Below are positions 36,157-47,940 of a DNA stretch of 64,000 nucleotides, piece after piece; position 1 is the first letter of the stretch; each line of letters starts with the position of its first letter. The stretch comes from Sphagnum compactum (taxonomy: Eukaryota; Bryophyta; Sphagnopsida; Sphagnales): assembly GCA_965153455.1 (NCBI GenBank), contig OZ234494.1, positions 4,774,001 through 4,838,000 of the forward strand, in the 5' to 3' direction. Both the position numbers and the translations under genes were made by a program. The notes beneath the pieces are model-generated. The model was not told the DNA's origin. It did no database searches and was given only the letters and a program-made list of their open reading frames with translations.

Positions 36157-39100
36157 ATGATGAAGTGGGAGGAGCCATCAGTAATGATATTAGCTGGCTT
36201 GCTACTCATGCAAGTGATTGCAGGAGTTGTGGGAAATGGGACTCCCCGGACCCACCCATATTCAATTCTGAATGACCCACAGGCAGACCGTAGTAGGCCT
36301 TTGAATGCTGACTTTGACAACATGGAAGTTTCCATCAATGAATCTGTTCATATTTGGCCAATGCCTGCCAGTGTGACCAAAGGCAAGGCCATTGTCACAT
36401 TGGCAAGGGACTTTGCATTTGGCCAGGCAGATGGGAACCAGATTGTATCTGCAACACTTGCTCAAGCATTTTCCCGATATATCGATTTCATTTATAGACC
36501 ACATGCTCAGTCTCAGGTTGCATTCTCCTCGTTTCAGGATAGTAATATCCCTGTACTGGAGCAGCTTCTAGTGGGTCTGGATCCATCAACTGAAGAGGTA
36601 ATTTACATTTTCATATACTTTCTTATGAAACATGCATCAGATTGAGGAATTGCACAGGACCTGCTGATGATGCACTTTTGCAGCAATTGGAGTGGAGCTG
36701 CAGTTTTGACCTATGTGAAGTGTTGGCAGAATTAATGAATGCTCTGATTCAAAATTATTTCCACAAGCTCCTTGAAATTAGTCTTAGTTGACAAACACCC
36801 AAATGTGTGCAATCCCGTTCTATCAGCTTTGATTTCATGTGTCCCCTAATTGACTGTTTCTGGACATTGGGCTGCAGCTAGAGTTTGAGGTTGATGAGTC
36901 ATACACTTTGAAAGTACCCGATCCTTCCAACCCCAGCATTGCATCACTGCAGGTAAGATGCAATTTGAGCACTCTCTTGAGAATTACTTAAAACCCTGAC
37001 CTGATTTTTCCTTTGTATTTGGAGGTTCCTTACCAAGCAGAATCTTCGTCGTACATAAACAAGGCCCACCTTACCAAGCATAACCTTTGTCATCAATAAC
37101 GAGGCACGCATTACCAAGCATAACCTTCTTGCACAATTTCAGATTAGATCAGATTTTAAAGTAGGTGAATGGCAGGTCACATTGGATATTTTCTGTTGTT
37201 TTTGGGCTTGGAACTCAGGCTAACCGCCCTCATTTCCATGCCCTCAAACAACAGAACATCCTCTGGACCTGCCATTCACCTATACATTATTGTACACTTT
37301 TAACTTTAGTGAAGTTCCATTTATTCTGACATGATGTGGATGGGAGTGTGGTTCAATTTAGGCTGCCAATGTTTACGGAGCACTGCGTGGTCTTGAGGTG
37401 ATGATCTCTCTTCCAATCCTTTCTCCTGGAATACCAAGAAGGCATATATGTAGTCTACATAAATTTCTCATTTGGGATGACAAAAGCAGAGAACAGGCTC
37501 ATTGTTCTACTGTGGACATCCAAGTGTCAGACTCTTTCCTTACAATGACATATATATGCTTCATGTGTGTACAATGAAGGACACATGAAGTCTGTTGTGA
37601 ATGTTTCCAACATCCCTGTGATTTCCAGGGAAGACATGTTGTTGGGCATGCTGTCTCATGAATTCCCTGTAACCTGGTTATGGTCGGTCTGCATTTTGAG
37701 TGTCAGGTATCATATGGCTCTGAGAAGGCCTCTTAGCTGATCGATTGTGAACATGATGTATTGTTATCTTTGTGTTCTAGACATTCAGCCAGCTGGTGAG
37801 CTACCATTACTCTTCACGATCACTGCAGATAACAAGAACACCTTGGATCATCACTGACTATCCTCGCTTCCCATATCGTGGACTTCTGATTGGTACTCTA
37901 CTCTCTGTCTCTCTGCTCAGCTAGAGCCTGGATGTGAACATTACTGTAGTTGAATCCTTAGTGTCCTTCTTATTTCTGTATTCTGCTGAGTGAGAGAGAG
38001 AGACATTGTGTGTTCAGTGTTTGTAAGCTTTCTATCTAAATTTTCTGTCTCTTTCTTTCTCTCTCCCTTTGCTTGGAAAGTAGTCTCTTCTGCCAATTCA
38101 AAACATGCCTATGAAAATCTTATATGTGTACATGTACTTTTTCTCTGTCTTTCCTCCTCTTACAGAAAGTACAAATGTATTCAACATGCTACACATGGAG
38201 TTCAAAATACTCTAAACTCTGAAAGTTAAGCGGAACTTCTCAAATGGGGTGTTGGGTTCAACGCCAAAGCCTGGCAAGAGTGAGCAAAAACATGTAGTGA
38301 TGAGTTTCTCCTCCCCTTCCTCCCCTCTCTAATAAACTTGTACACACCATTGTCTGTCACCTGCATGATGATTGATGCAGACACATCACGGCATTACCAA
38401 CCTTTGGAATCAATCAAACGTGTGATCGACTCCATGTCCTTTGCTAAGCTTGTAAGCTCCCTTCCACATTGCCAGGACACCTGTTCTGAGAATAGAGTAT
38501 CATACATATATACTTGGGCTCTGCATTGTTGCACACTACCAATGACAATCAACTCCTCAACAAAGTGCTAAACTTGGATGCATGATGGCATAAGTTGACA
38601 AGTTCATCTTGCATTCAAGCCTTTCTACTTGCTGTTCATGATGCTTGGATGTACTTTTAGAGTTAGACTGGGTGTTGTCTTTGTTATCTTCTGCAGAATG
38701 TACTACACTGGCACATTGTTGATGAAGAAGCTTTTCCAATTGAGGTCCCTTCATATCCACGTCTATGGAACGGTGCCTACAGCTATAAGGAGCGCTACAC
38801 CACAGAAGATGCTGCTGAAATTGTGGAGTACATCCTTAACATCTAACCCTATGACCATACAATTACTAGTTTCTTCTGAATTATATCATGTCTCAAGAGG
38901 GTATGTAGTTCTTTAGACGATTGCTCATGTGCATTTGCTGATGCAGACAGACACGGAGTGTCTAGTATAATTCACTTTCACATTCCAGTTTTAGTCTGAT
39001 TGTCTTCAGAAATGTGATATCTGAAATGATTGTTTTCAGATATGCTCGGGCAAGAGGCATCCATGTCATGCCTGAACTTGATGTTCCTGGTCATGGTGCA

Positions 39101-42100
39101 TCCTGGTACATAACTTTCTCTTCAACTTCAAGACTGTTTGAGGTTTGTATTCATCATCACTTTGGCAATGATCTTGCACAGAGAATGTAAATTTGTGAAC
39201 TCTTTCCATAGTGAACACGACCTATTGACACAAGGCTTGTTTGTGATCACAATTCAGGCTTATGGAGATTGTGTCATAAGCTTAAATTATGGTCACAACC
39301 AAACCTCTTTCCATATTGACATGACGTATTGACATGAGGTTTGTTTGTGATTGTAATTCAGGCTTATTTGTTCTTTGAGTGCTTTTTGAAGGGGCATAGG
39401 ATATCCACAACTCTGGCCATCACCGCAGTGCAATGAACCCCTAGATGTGAGCAAAGAATTCACATTCGAAGTCATTGATGGGATACTTCAAGGTGAATTG
39501 GTTGTACTCCATGCCATGCTCTCTTGTGTTGGTTCCATATCCAACTTATTACATTAAATCCATCAGTATAATTGTTCTGGCTCCCCCCTAGTTCTCTTCA
39601 ACCTGCCATGGAAACAAGAAGAGATCCCATTTGTACTTCTGTGCAGCCCGATTTGCTTGAAATTTGAGAATAAGTCAAACTCAAATAGATAGCCATATAT
39701 TTATGATGTCTTCATCAATTTCAACTCAAGCTGGTTTCTTGTAAGGGTTTAGGGTTTAGGGTTTTAACCCAATATCAGACAGACTGCCTGATGATCAATG
39801 AACTGACTACATCTCTCAACCTTTGCATGCAGATTTCAGGGCGCTTTTTCCATTCAAGTTTGCTCATTTGGGTGGGGATGAAGTCAATACTAGTAAGATT
39901 CCATATCAATCATATAAATTGCAACTTTTCAGTACTACTTCTGAGTGAAAGTTCTCCATAACTTTCTTGCCTTGATGTGTTTTGATGCTGTGACCGACAA
40001 GTTTTTTTCAATGAGCATGGCAATCCATCTGCACTTGTTGGAAAAAGTTTCACTCTACTCCTTCAAATTATATTAGAGTTTCTGTACCTCAACTTCCACA
40101 CACTTGTACACATTTCATGATTGATGCCTTTGATGTGAGAAGAAGAATCTCGTCTCATGCGGGTTACTTCCAGTGTTGGGCGGGTATTTGGTTTTGTAAT
40201 GACTCTTGACTTGGGTTATTAGAAAACTTTATAGAATCCAAGAGCTTCCGGGTCTAGGTGTTTCGGGAAAATTTTCAGAATCAAAGAGCCTCTGGTTCTG
40301 TTTATCTCGAAACCTTCAAGAACTGGCAAAGAATAGCAGTTTTATGAATGATAATGTGATTAGTTTTCATTTTTTTGAGAATCACGATGAATAATATCAG
40401 AACTGGATTTTTGAATTTTTGAGAACTGTGGGTATGAAATTTGCAAGAACCACCACCCTGAGAACTAGTCCAGGAGCTTGGGTGCCATTTTCTCATACCC
40501 ATCCAACACGGGTTCCTTCTGACAATGTGTTGGTAGAAGTTCAGGTAGATCTGAATCGCACCCAAATGAAGGGCAATTGATTGAATTCACTAACTTTCAA
40601 TGTGTTTACCATGTATTGTAGGTTGCTGGGAAGATTCCCCGTCAATCAAGAGATGGTACACTTCGTTTTTAACTTGAGGAATTTAGATTCCTGGATCTAT
40701 TTGTTCCATTGTAGAATTATGTCAAGGTTGGAAGAAGCAAATGAGATACTAGTATTGACGTCTTGCATATTCAAGAGCATGGGACAAAAGGAACAATGGG
40801 TGTGGGCACTACAATGGGTGCTTTTGCAGGCTTATTTCTCAGAATCTGACAGGCCAGGGTGCATATGCTAGCTTTGTCATCCGTGCTCAGCAAATAGCAA
40901 TCAAACATGGCTACGAGCCTGTGAATTGGTCTGCTTTTTTCCACTTATTTGATTGCAATTAGTCGATCCGACTTAGAATAATTATAACAGCATTTGCACT
41001 TCCATGATAGCTAATTGTTAGTTGCCCGACTATGAGTTTGGTGAAGCAGTGAAGGAGTTTTTGCAAGATCCATTCCAGCTTGGGAGCTTCAGCACATTGT
41101 ATATTGCAAGAAGAATGTAGGATCTTATGATAATTCGTTGTGTCATGTAACAGGGAGGAAACCTTCAACACTTTTCCATCACGACTAAGCAAAGAGACCG
41201 TTGTACATAACTGGTACATCATTGTCTTCTCCCCCATCAATGAGCCTTGGGGGGCTCTAGAACATAATATGTTCCTTTGCCCCTTTGTGACCCACTCTTG
41301 GGTCAACCAAGTCCTCTCTCTTTGTTCTTCCTTTCGCCCCTTGGTTGGTTGGGTGCTTTTCGTTGGGTGCTTTTGTTTGATAAAGCTTGCACAGGGTTTC
41401 ATCAAAGTGAGGTTGAACCCAAAGGAAGTAACTTCATAGCCCTTCGTAAGAAGAACACCCTTACCTACTTTGATCTACATTGGAATGGAAAGAGCAGGCT
41501 GGACAGTGGAACATGTCCAAGGGCAGTCAAGGCTGGGCTGAGATGTATAGTGAGCAACCAAGGAACTTGGTACCTCGACCATTTGGATGTGACATGGGAC
41601 CAATTTTACATGACCGAACCGCTTGTCAACATCACTGATCCTGATGAACAAAAGCTTCTCATTGGCGGCGAGGTTTGTATGTGGGGTGAAACTGTGGATG
41701 CTTCCGATATCTTGCAAACCATCTGGCCCAGAGCTGCAGCTGCTGCTGGTATGTACAACACATTTTCTCAGCTCTACTACTTAGGCACACTTGCCACCCG
41801 CTTGCACTTGAATTTAAAGGTTCTTTGATGGATTTGAACCCACCCATCTGTATACACAAAAACTACACACAACTGCACAAAAACTACACACAACTGTATA
41901 CACAAAAACTACACACAACTGCACAAAAACTACACACAACTATATACACAAAAACTACACACAACTGCACACATATGACACAACTTTCTTTCTTTCTTTC
42001 TTTCTTTCTTTCTCACTAATAACATTATATATTCGTTACATGTATATATATACACACACGAGAATGTGGTTTTATAATATTTCAATGTGTGCCATTACAT

Positions 42101-42837
42101 TACCTGATGTCAAATTCGTTGTTTTTTAATGTAATAATATGCGTCACAATGAACAACATCACATACATATTGTACATTGTAATGGATGAAATCACCAAAG
42201 TTTTACCTCACCACACAAGTCACACATGAGCTGCGACTTTTTTGTTTTCTAAAATTTTCATTGCCAGTTACAAGTTTGATGCCCTATTATGCCAAAACTG
42301 GCCGAGTAAAACCACATTCTTTTTGTAGTGATGTCGAAAACTTTAAGAGTTCAAAAAAAACTTGCCAACATTTTTGTCGACTAACTTCATGAATTTTTTG
42401 AACTTTACAGTTTTCGACATTGCTACAAAAGAAAGAAAGTGGGTTTTTTCCTTGCCCACCTTCTTATGATTTGCTTCACAAAACTCATGTCATATATTCA
42501 AAAGAAAATAAATGTAATTATGTACATTATTGAATATTTTAAAAAAATAAACTCGAATCATTTCATTTGAACAAAATCTCAATAAGATATTTCATTCATT
42601 CATTCATTACTTTTACTACCGTTTTACTTCTTCTTGGGTGGTGGTGCAGAGCGGTTATGGAGTCCACTCTCGAGCACACGACAAGGGAGCTCCGATAATG
42701 TACTCCGAAGGCTTCAAAATTTCCGTTGTTTGCTAAATGAACGAGGGATTGCAGCTGCGCCCCTTTTAAATTTTTCGGGTGCTGATGCATTTGGGAGAGT
42801 TGCACCGAGTGAGCCCGGCTCTTGCTTTAGGCAATGA
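36157..42837 (+). CDS. HEXO: Beta-N-acetylhexosaminidase, glycoside hydrolase family 20
   Basis: Fourteen exons give 574 residues: 36157-36597, 36878-36952, 37362-37397, 37781-37892, 38381-38451, 38697-38827, 39040-39105, 39392-39492, 39833-39892, 40622-40655, 40830-40928, 41154-41213, 41498-41748, 42650-42837. All introns are GT-AG and all phases agree. ATG 36157 gives a good signal peptide (hydrophobic VMILAGLLLMQVIAGVVG); ATG 36121 is in frame after a TGA at 36115 and would add 12 residues. The N-terminal GH20b domain is followed by the catalytic barrel: NVLHWHIVDEEAFP (H249-D254), ARARGIHVMPELDVPGHGASW, and HLGGDEVNT with catalytic pair D360-E361. WYLDHLDVTWDQFY, GGEVCMWGE and IWPRAAAAAERLWS follow. 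The length matches plant HEXO proteins, which remove terminal GlcNAc from N-glycans in vacuole or cell wall. Assignment to a HEXO subtype is not attempted. Confidence 0.95.
37028..37135. repeat. About 42-bp tandem repeats in HEXO intron 2
   Basis: Three imperfect units each contain TTACCAAGCATAACCTT or a close variant (first unit ACCAAGCAGAATCTTC), followed by an ATMAATAACRAGGC segment. They sit directly left of the foldback at 37164. Confidence 0.7.
37164..37280. mobile_element. Small foldback element in HEXO intron 2
   Basis: It is 117 bp with arms of about 41-44 bp: GGTGAATGGCAGGT opens the left arm, its complement ACCTGCCATTCACC closes the right arm, and the inner parts (TTCTGTTGTTTTTGGGC and GCCCTCAAACAACAGAA) also pair with a few mismatches. 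It is flanked by TA on both sides, a possible Tc1/mariner-type target. It is non-coding. Confidence 0.7.
39200..39367. repeat. Direct duplication in HEXO intron 7
   Basis: Segments 39200-39263 and 39305-39367 are similar, each starting CTCTTTCCATA and ending AATTCAGGCTTAT, at a 105-bp interval. Both end in a CAG that resembles a 3' splice site, but the used acceptor lies further on at 39391. Confidence 0.8.
39744..39764. repeat. Telomere-type motif in HEXO intron 8
   Basis: About three TTTAGGG units in a row (AGGGTTTAGGGTTTAGGG). A short interstitial array of the plant telomere repeat. Confidence 0.85.
41851..42014. repeat. 46-bp minisatellite and TTTC microsatellite in HEXO intron 13
   Basis: Units start at 41851, 41897 and 41943 (46-bp period). 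Each opens TATACACAAAAACTACACAC and contains a second ACTACACACAAC half. An array of TTTC repeats (about 41987-42013) follows. Confidence 0.9.
42306..42449. mobile_element. Foldback element in HEXO intron 13
   Basis: Arms of about 56 bp (42306-42360 and 42394-42449) are inverted complements with few mismatches. The best part, ATGTCGAAAACT with GTTCAAAAAAA inward, pairs with TTTTTTGAACTT and AGTTTTCGACAT. The loop is about 33 bp. It is non-coding and resembles a MITE remnant. Confidence 0.7.
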
Positions 42838-45800
42838 AAACAAACAAAGAACAAATAAATTTGTATATGGCTCAAAAGGTGAGTAAACGAATAAAATCCT
42901 TGACTAACCGACCCACCCACCGACCGACCCCACTTGAATCATGGTTTTGATATTGGGGTTAGTAGGGTAGGGCTCGGCCTCGGGTGCTCGAATTAAAACA
43001 TGGGTCAATTCTTCATTTTTAAAAAATTGCCATATAAAATCCTTTTATTTTTTTTCCTCTACCCTTTTATTGAGTGGGGCTTCATGGCAATTAAAAATGA
43101 AGAGTTTGTGTGTATTTCATTCACTCGGAATGAATTTTTGAAAGTTGAAATAAAAAACAACAACTCCCGAGTTTGGATGGGATCTAATGTGTCCGTGTTG
43201 ATTGATTAGGTCCCCCACGATGACGTTGGCTCGAGTGCGAATTGTTGTTCACAATTACTTATATTTAGCCAAATTTGATGGTATTCAAAATATGAAAATA
43301 AAAATCTTTAAGCACCCTCCTTTTACATTGTAAGCAATTGTGACAATTTTTTTTGGCAATTTTTTTGGGGATTTTTTTTTTCTTTCATTTTCTGACGATT
43401 TTTTACCCAAAAAAGAAGGGAATTTGTGACAACATATTTTTTCCCCAATTTTTTTTTTCGGGGTTCAAAATGTCGAAAATTTGCCACCAAACAAAACCCC
43501 GCAGCACATACCAAAAAAAAAACCCCAATGGTGTGTTTTTTTCCCCTCAATTTCGTCATGTAGCTACATTGGCAATCATCTACAAGAGGGATTAGCCAAA
43601 TTTGGCTACAGGTCAAAGAGGAAAGTAGAAAACAATAAGAATTGTGCTATATTTCGGTGACTTACTAGAACCTAGAATTTTTTTTTCCCTTTAAATCTTG
43701 CAACTTTGGTGCATTTTTTTTTTCACACATATCCTTGATATGAGTCACATTGGATTTTGTTTTGTCATCTAGTGGGTAAATTCACCCAAAAAAACAAAAG
43801 TTGGTTAAGAACCCAACCAAAATCTATCCAAAATTGATAATTGTGAGGAAATTAAAATTTGTTGGTAATCATAGCTTGGAAATATAGTCTTCCAATATTT
43901 TTGAATAATTGTGAATGGGAGAAAGCTGTGTGAATATTGAACAAAGATAAGAGAAAGACATTTAAAAATTTTACCAACAATTAGAAAAATATAAACCTTT
44001 AATGATGTTCAAAACCTAGATAAAATATGAACTTATTCAAAAAAAATTGAAGTTGTTCAACCTTCAATGTTGTTTTACCTTAATTTGAAATTTGATTTCC
44101 TTCTCGCTAATTTTAGAATAGTAAAAATTAATATATTTTAGTAAAAATAATAATGCAATAATACATCAACTTATTGCATGTTGAAACATGCCATATATTG
44201 GACTTTAGCTTGTTGCATAAATGGAGTCTTTCCAATTAGGTACATTCAAATAGAATAATTAACAACCACTTGAAATGATAAAAAGTATTTTTATTATTTA
44301 GGAATGCACATTTTAACCTATACATTTGAAATTATTGGTATTAAAAGGATTAATATTAGAATCCAAAGATATTTGAATTTCACATATTATGCAATCATTC
44401 GACATGGTGAAGATATGGTTTTTTGGTTTTTCAAATTTCTCAAGTAGGTCCACTAGTGAGAATCCCTAGCATTAATTAACATTAAATGGTGATTGTCCTA
44501 GGTGGGTTGTAACATTTTACAAAAGTGCTATTACAAGTGGCAACCTCGGAAGTGCTTAAGTTTAGACGTGGCTAATTTGAGTATTTTTAATTCAAAAAAT
44601 GGCGAGAAAATCCCTCAAAAATCATAAAATTTCATTTTTTGAAAAACATTTGCCAAATTGCAAAATTCCCCCAAAAAACAAATACATTGGTGAACATAAA
44701 ACTAATGTCTTAAATGACGGCTTCATTACTAATCAAATTCCAACATCAAAAGATAATATTATGATTAAATGTTTTTTCAACGCCAAAGTACATTCAAAAT
44801 GAAAGACATCTTTTTAATTTTCATATTTGGTAACAAATAGTTGGACAAATGGATCGACTTACTTTTCATTTTTTGAACATTTGTTCATTTTGATCTTTGT
44901 AACAATGTTTTTAAAAGAAAATTTGACAAATGTGAAATTTTTGGCAATCTTTTGTGCCAAAATTCACAAAAGAGAGCTCCTTTGTGTGTCATTCATTTGG
45001 TTGAATTGGATAACTACTTTCAAAATTTTAATCTCTATTGTTATGTGAAATGCTTCTTTGATTTTCAAATGGAATCAACAAATGCCAAAATCTCAATTTG
45101 TCAAACAAGTAGTGATTTGCTAGGAACTCAACCTTAAAAAACTTAGCAACTTGATTGACCTTCAAGTTAAAAATTCTAGTGAAAGTCTCAAGTGGGGGAA
45201 TTAATGCCCTACCCATTGCAACACATGGGTGACCTCCACAAGCAATGGAGGTTAGTTAGTGTTCTTAGGAGAAAGCAACAATTGACATTTGTGGGTTGAT
45301 TGTTGCGAATTGAATAAACCAAAATTATGGAAAACAAAGGCCAACAAAGAGTAACAACTTTGTGGTCTAGCTTCTCACCATTAATCAACATCAACTTAGC
45401 ACCTATGCTAGTTTTTTAGTCAAAATAGAGAAACCACATCAACGAACAATTTTAGTTTTAAATTAATTTAGACGAGTCACATTAAATTATTAATTATTAA
45501 TTATTAATTAAAAAAATGCCACTTGAACATTATTATATTGGTTGGGACCTCATCTCATTATGGATCAATAATAATTTTGAAATAGAAACCCAACAAATGA
45601 GAAAGACAAGTTTCTAGCTAGGAGTAAACAAATAATGGTAGAGCTAACTAACTACTTGAAGTGGTAAAGTTATGAACTATAGTAGCACAAGATGGATGTC
45701 GACATGAAAAGAAACTCTCTTGGGAAAATGGGCCCCCTTTAGAGACGGAAGGAAGGGTTGCAAGGAGACCCCATGACATGCCTTTCAAGGCAAGGCAATG

Positions 45801-45944
45801 TGGGCACAACATGGAGGCGATGTGAAGGGTTAGGTGAGGCCAAGGAGGTTTCACCCTCGATGCCAAAAGGGTTAGCTCAAAACAAACTTAAACAATGTGG
45901 GTCGGTGCTAAAAGGGGCCTAGTGGATTGTAAGTCCTAAATAAG

Positions 45945-46000
45945 ACCCTAAACCCTAAACCCTAAGACCCGACCGTTTAGGGTTTTAGGGTTTAGGGTTT
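45945..46000. repeat. Palindromic interstitial telomere motif
   Basis: About three CCCTAAA units (45945-45965) are followed after ten bases by about three and a half TTTAGGG units (45976-46000). The two halves are inverted complements with the C-rich strand first. Confidence 0.88.
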
Positions 46001-46127
46001 GTGCCGTTTCTAATACCCACCCCCACTCTGGGTACTACATGAAGACTTATGACCTCAATGCAATGAGTTAGTTTACCTAGACACCCAAAACCCAACGAGA
46101 GGGGTGTCACATTGTGGCCTTGTTTGT

Positions 46128-46444
46128 TTACATTCAAAAGTATCCATAAAGGCAAAAGAAGAGTTACGGAAACTCAAATATTTCACCATGAAAAAATATA
46201 TTAATCTTCAAAAAAATTGTCTGAAAGAAACCAAAATCCCTTCAAGATATTATTATAACTCTATAATAACTAATCTCAAGTTTCAACACAATAGCCAAAA
46301 TATCATCTTTCAAAAATCCTCATATAAAAATAAATAGACCTATTATTATTATTACCTAGGGGCCTATAAAAATCCCTTAAGATACTATAACTCTATAATG
46401 AATCTAATCCTTCCTTAAGGGCCTTGGTAGGCAAGGCCAACAAA
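46128..46444 (-). repeat. Dispersed repeat, copy B
   Basis: An inverted counterpart of 33872-34163, ending GGCCTTGGTAGGCAAGGCCA then ACAAA. It has a short internal duplication of an AAGATACTATAACTCTATAAT segment (46379-46400 against 46244-46268). Its plus-strand frame (46104-46337) shares with copy A a run containing PSRYYYNSIITNLKFQHNSQ. Confidence 0.75.
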
Positions 46445-47940
46445 CACACCATTAACAATACATGTAGTTTGTTTTCTTTTAGTTGTTGTTGCATTCATAT
46501 TTTCTATGTAACACTTTTCATGGTTCTTATCCAAGAGAATCAAGTTCAAAAATAAACATGTTTGGGAGTTTGGAGATTTGGACCCCACCTCAACTCCAAG
46601 AAGCAAAGCAAAATGAGTGCCTAATTAATTATACACCTACCATACCTAAAACTCACAATTGGCACTTACTTCTTTGTCAAATATTTATTTATTTATTTTA
46701 AGATATTAATTTTTTTTTGACAAATTCAAATTTAAGTTCTTAGAATTTCAACAGTTAAAAGAAATAAGTATAATGGCAAAATACACCTTGTGTTGTGTAT
46801 TTGCAAATAATAATAAAACCCAATGGGTGGGACGAGACTTCAATTCTAAACAATTTCAACAAATAAATAAATAAATATGGCTAAACCTTTTGCAAATGAT
46901 TTTGTGCCAAACATGAGTTGTAGGTATGGTTTTTGGAGATACTCTCTACTTCTCACATCCAAGTCTTTTTTGTAGTATTGTGATTACATCATATTCATAT
47001 CTATAATATTTTTTTTCTGTACAAAAATCTCATTTTGTTGTTGTTGTTGTTGTTGTTGGTTCTTTTTGTTTTTTTGTGAAGTGTAGTTTTTTTGAGATGC
47101 ACAAAGGAGGAGCTAGAAAGCTTAGATGAGTTGGTTTGGTAGGTGGGTTCAGATTTGTGGGACCTTGCACCACTCTCTGAACTCTTCTTCTTCTTCTTCT
47201 TCTTCAGAGCTCATTTCAGGCTCATTATCTGTGCCTTTCAGAGAAGTTTGATTTGGTGCCATGAGGAGATGGATTTGGCTCTCAGGATATTGTGGACTCA
47301 GGATTCTTTGTCCATGATCTCTTTGATTAGAAAATGGGGAAAGATTTAGTTAGGGTTTGTGTCTTTTGAAACATCATCCATCAGGTAGGGAAACCATTGA
47401 GGGGCAGTCTTGATCACAACTGTAGGCATCGAGGAGACTGGGGAACTCACAACCCCAAATGCTGACAAAAATGTTGGAATGTAATGAAGATCAAGCTCTC
47501 CAGATCTTCAAGACTCAGTGGGCCAAGAAAGACAATTTTGGGTTAATGCAGTTTGCATCTTTCAGGTTGGATTGGAATACCTAGTATGCACCAGTTGTTC
47601 TTTTCAGTCTGTGGGTGGTGCCATAGCTCACAGAGTAGCTGTCTAAGGTATTGGATGCTGGAAATCTGAAGTTCTCTCATCAGAAGAGCTGATTGGGTTG
47701 CAAGGTTGCATTGCTAAAGTATTATAACTTGTGGATATATTGTTTTGGGGGACATGAACATGCTGTGGGCCTGAGTTGCTACTTTGTGAGTTAAAAGCTA
47801 TTTGAGGCATTTGAGAAGTTGGAGTTTATGGAGATAATAAGAAGTCCACAGTGTTCGTGTTCTTGAGGAGGATTTGAGGATCCAAGGGGTTGTTACAAAT
47901 TTTTGAGGATTCTGCCGCAAGGAATTAATTTGTTGCAAAC

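Larger units (their letters stand above)
42838..47940. other. Intergenic DNA upstream of the syntaxin gene
   Basis: Mostly AT-rich with homopolymer runs (T-runs at 43348-43385 and 43448-43458) and no recognised gene. A stretch near 43590-43690 (TTAGCCAAATTTGGCTACAG, then AAAGTAGAAAA) resembles the arms of the foldback at 55198. A TAATTAT run lies at 45487-45513, GTT repeats at 47037-47056 and a CTT run at 47187-47206. From about 47140 to 47940 the composition becomes genic, and this probably holds the promoter and leader of the syntaxin gene. Confidence 0.5.

Noticed and set aside
43323-43616. Overlapping frames at 43323-43616 on both strands
   Set aside because: They read through T- and A-homopolymers and give Phe/Lys-rich translations without structure.
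45945-46000. Telomere-telomere fusion scar
   Set aside because: A fusion would read TTTAGGG then CCCTAAA on one strand; here the order is reversed.
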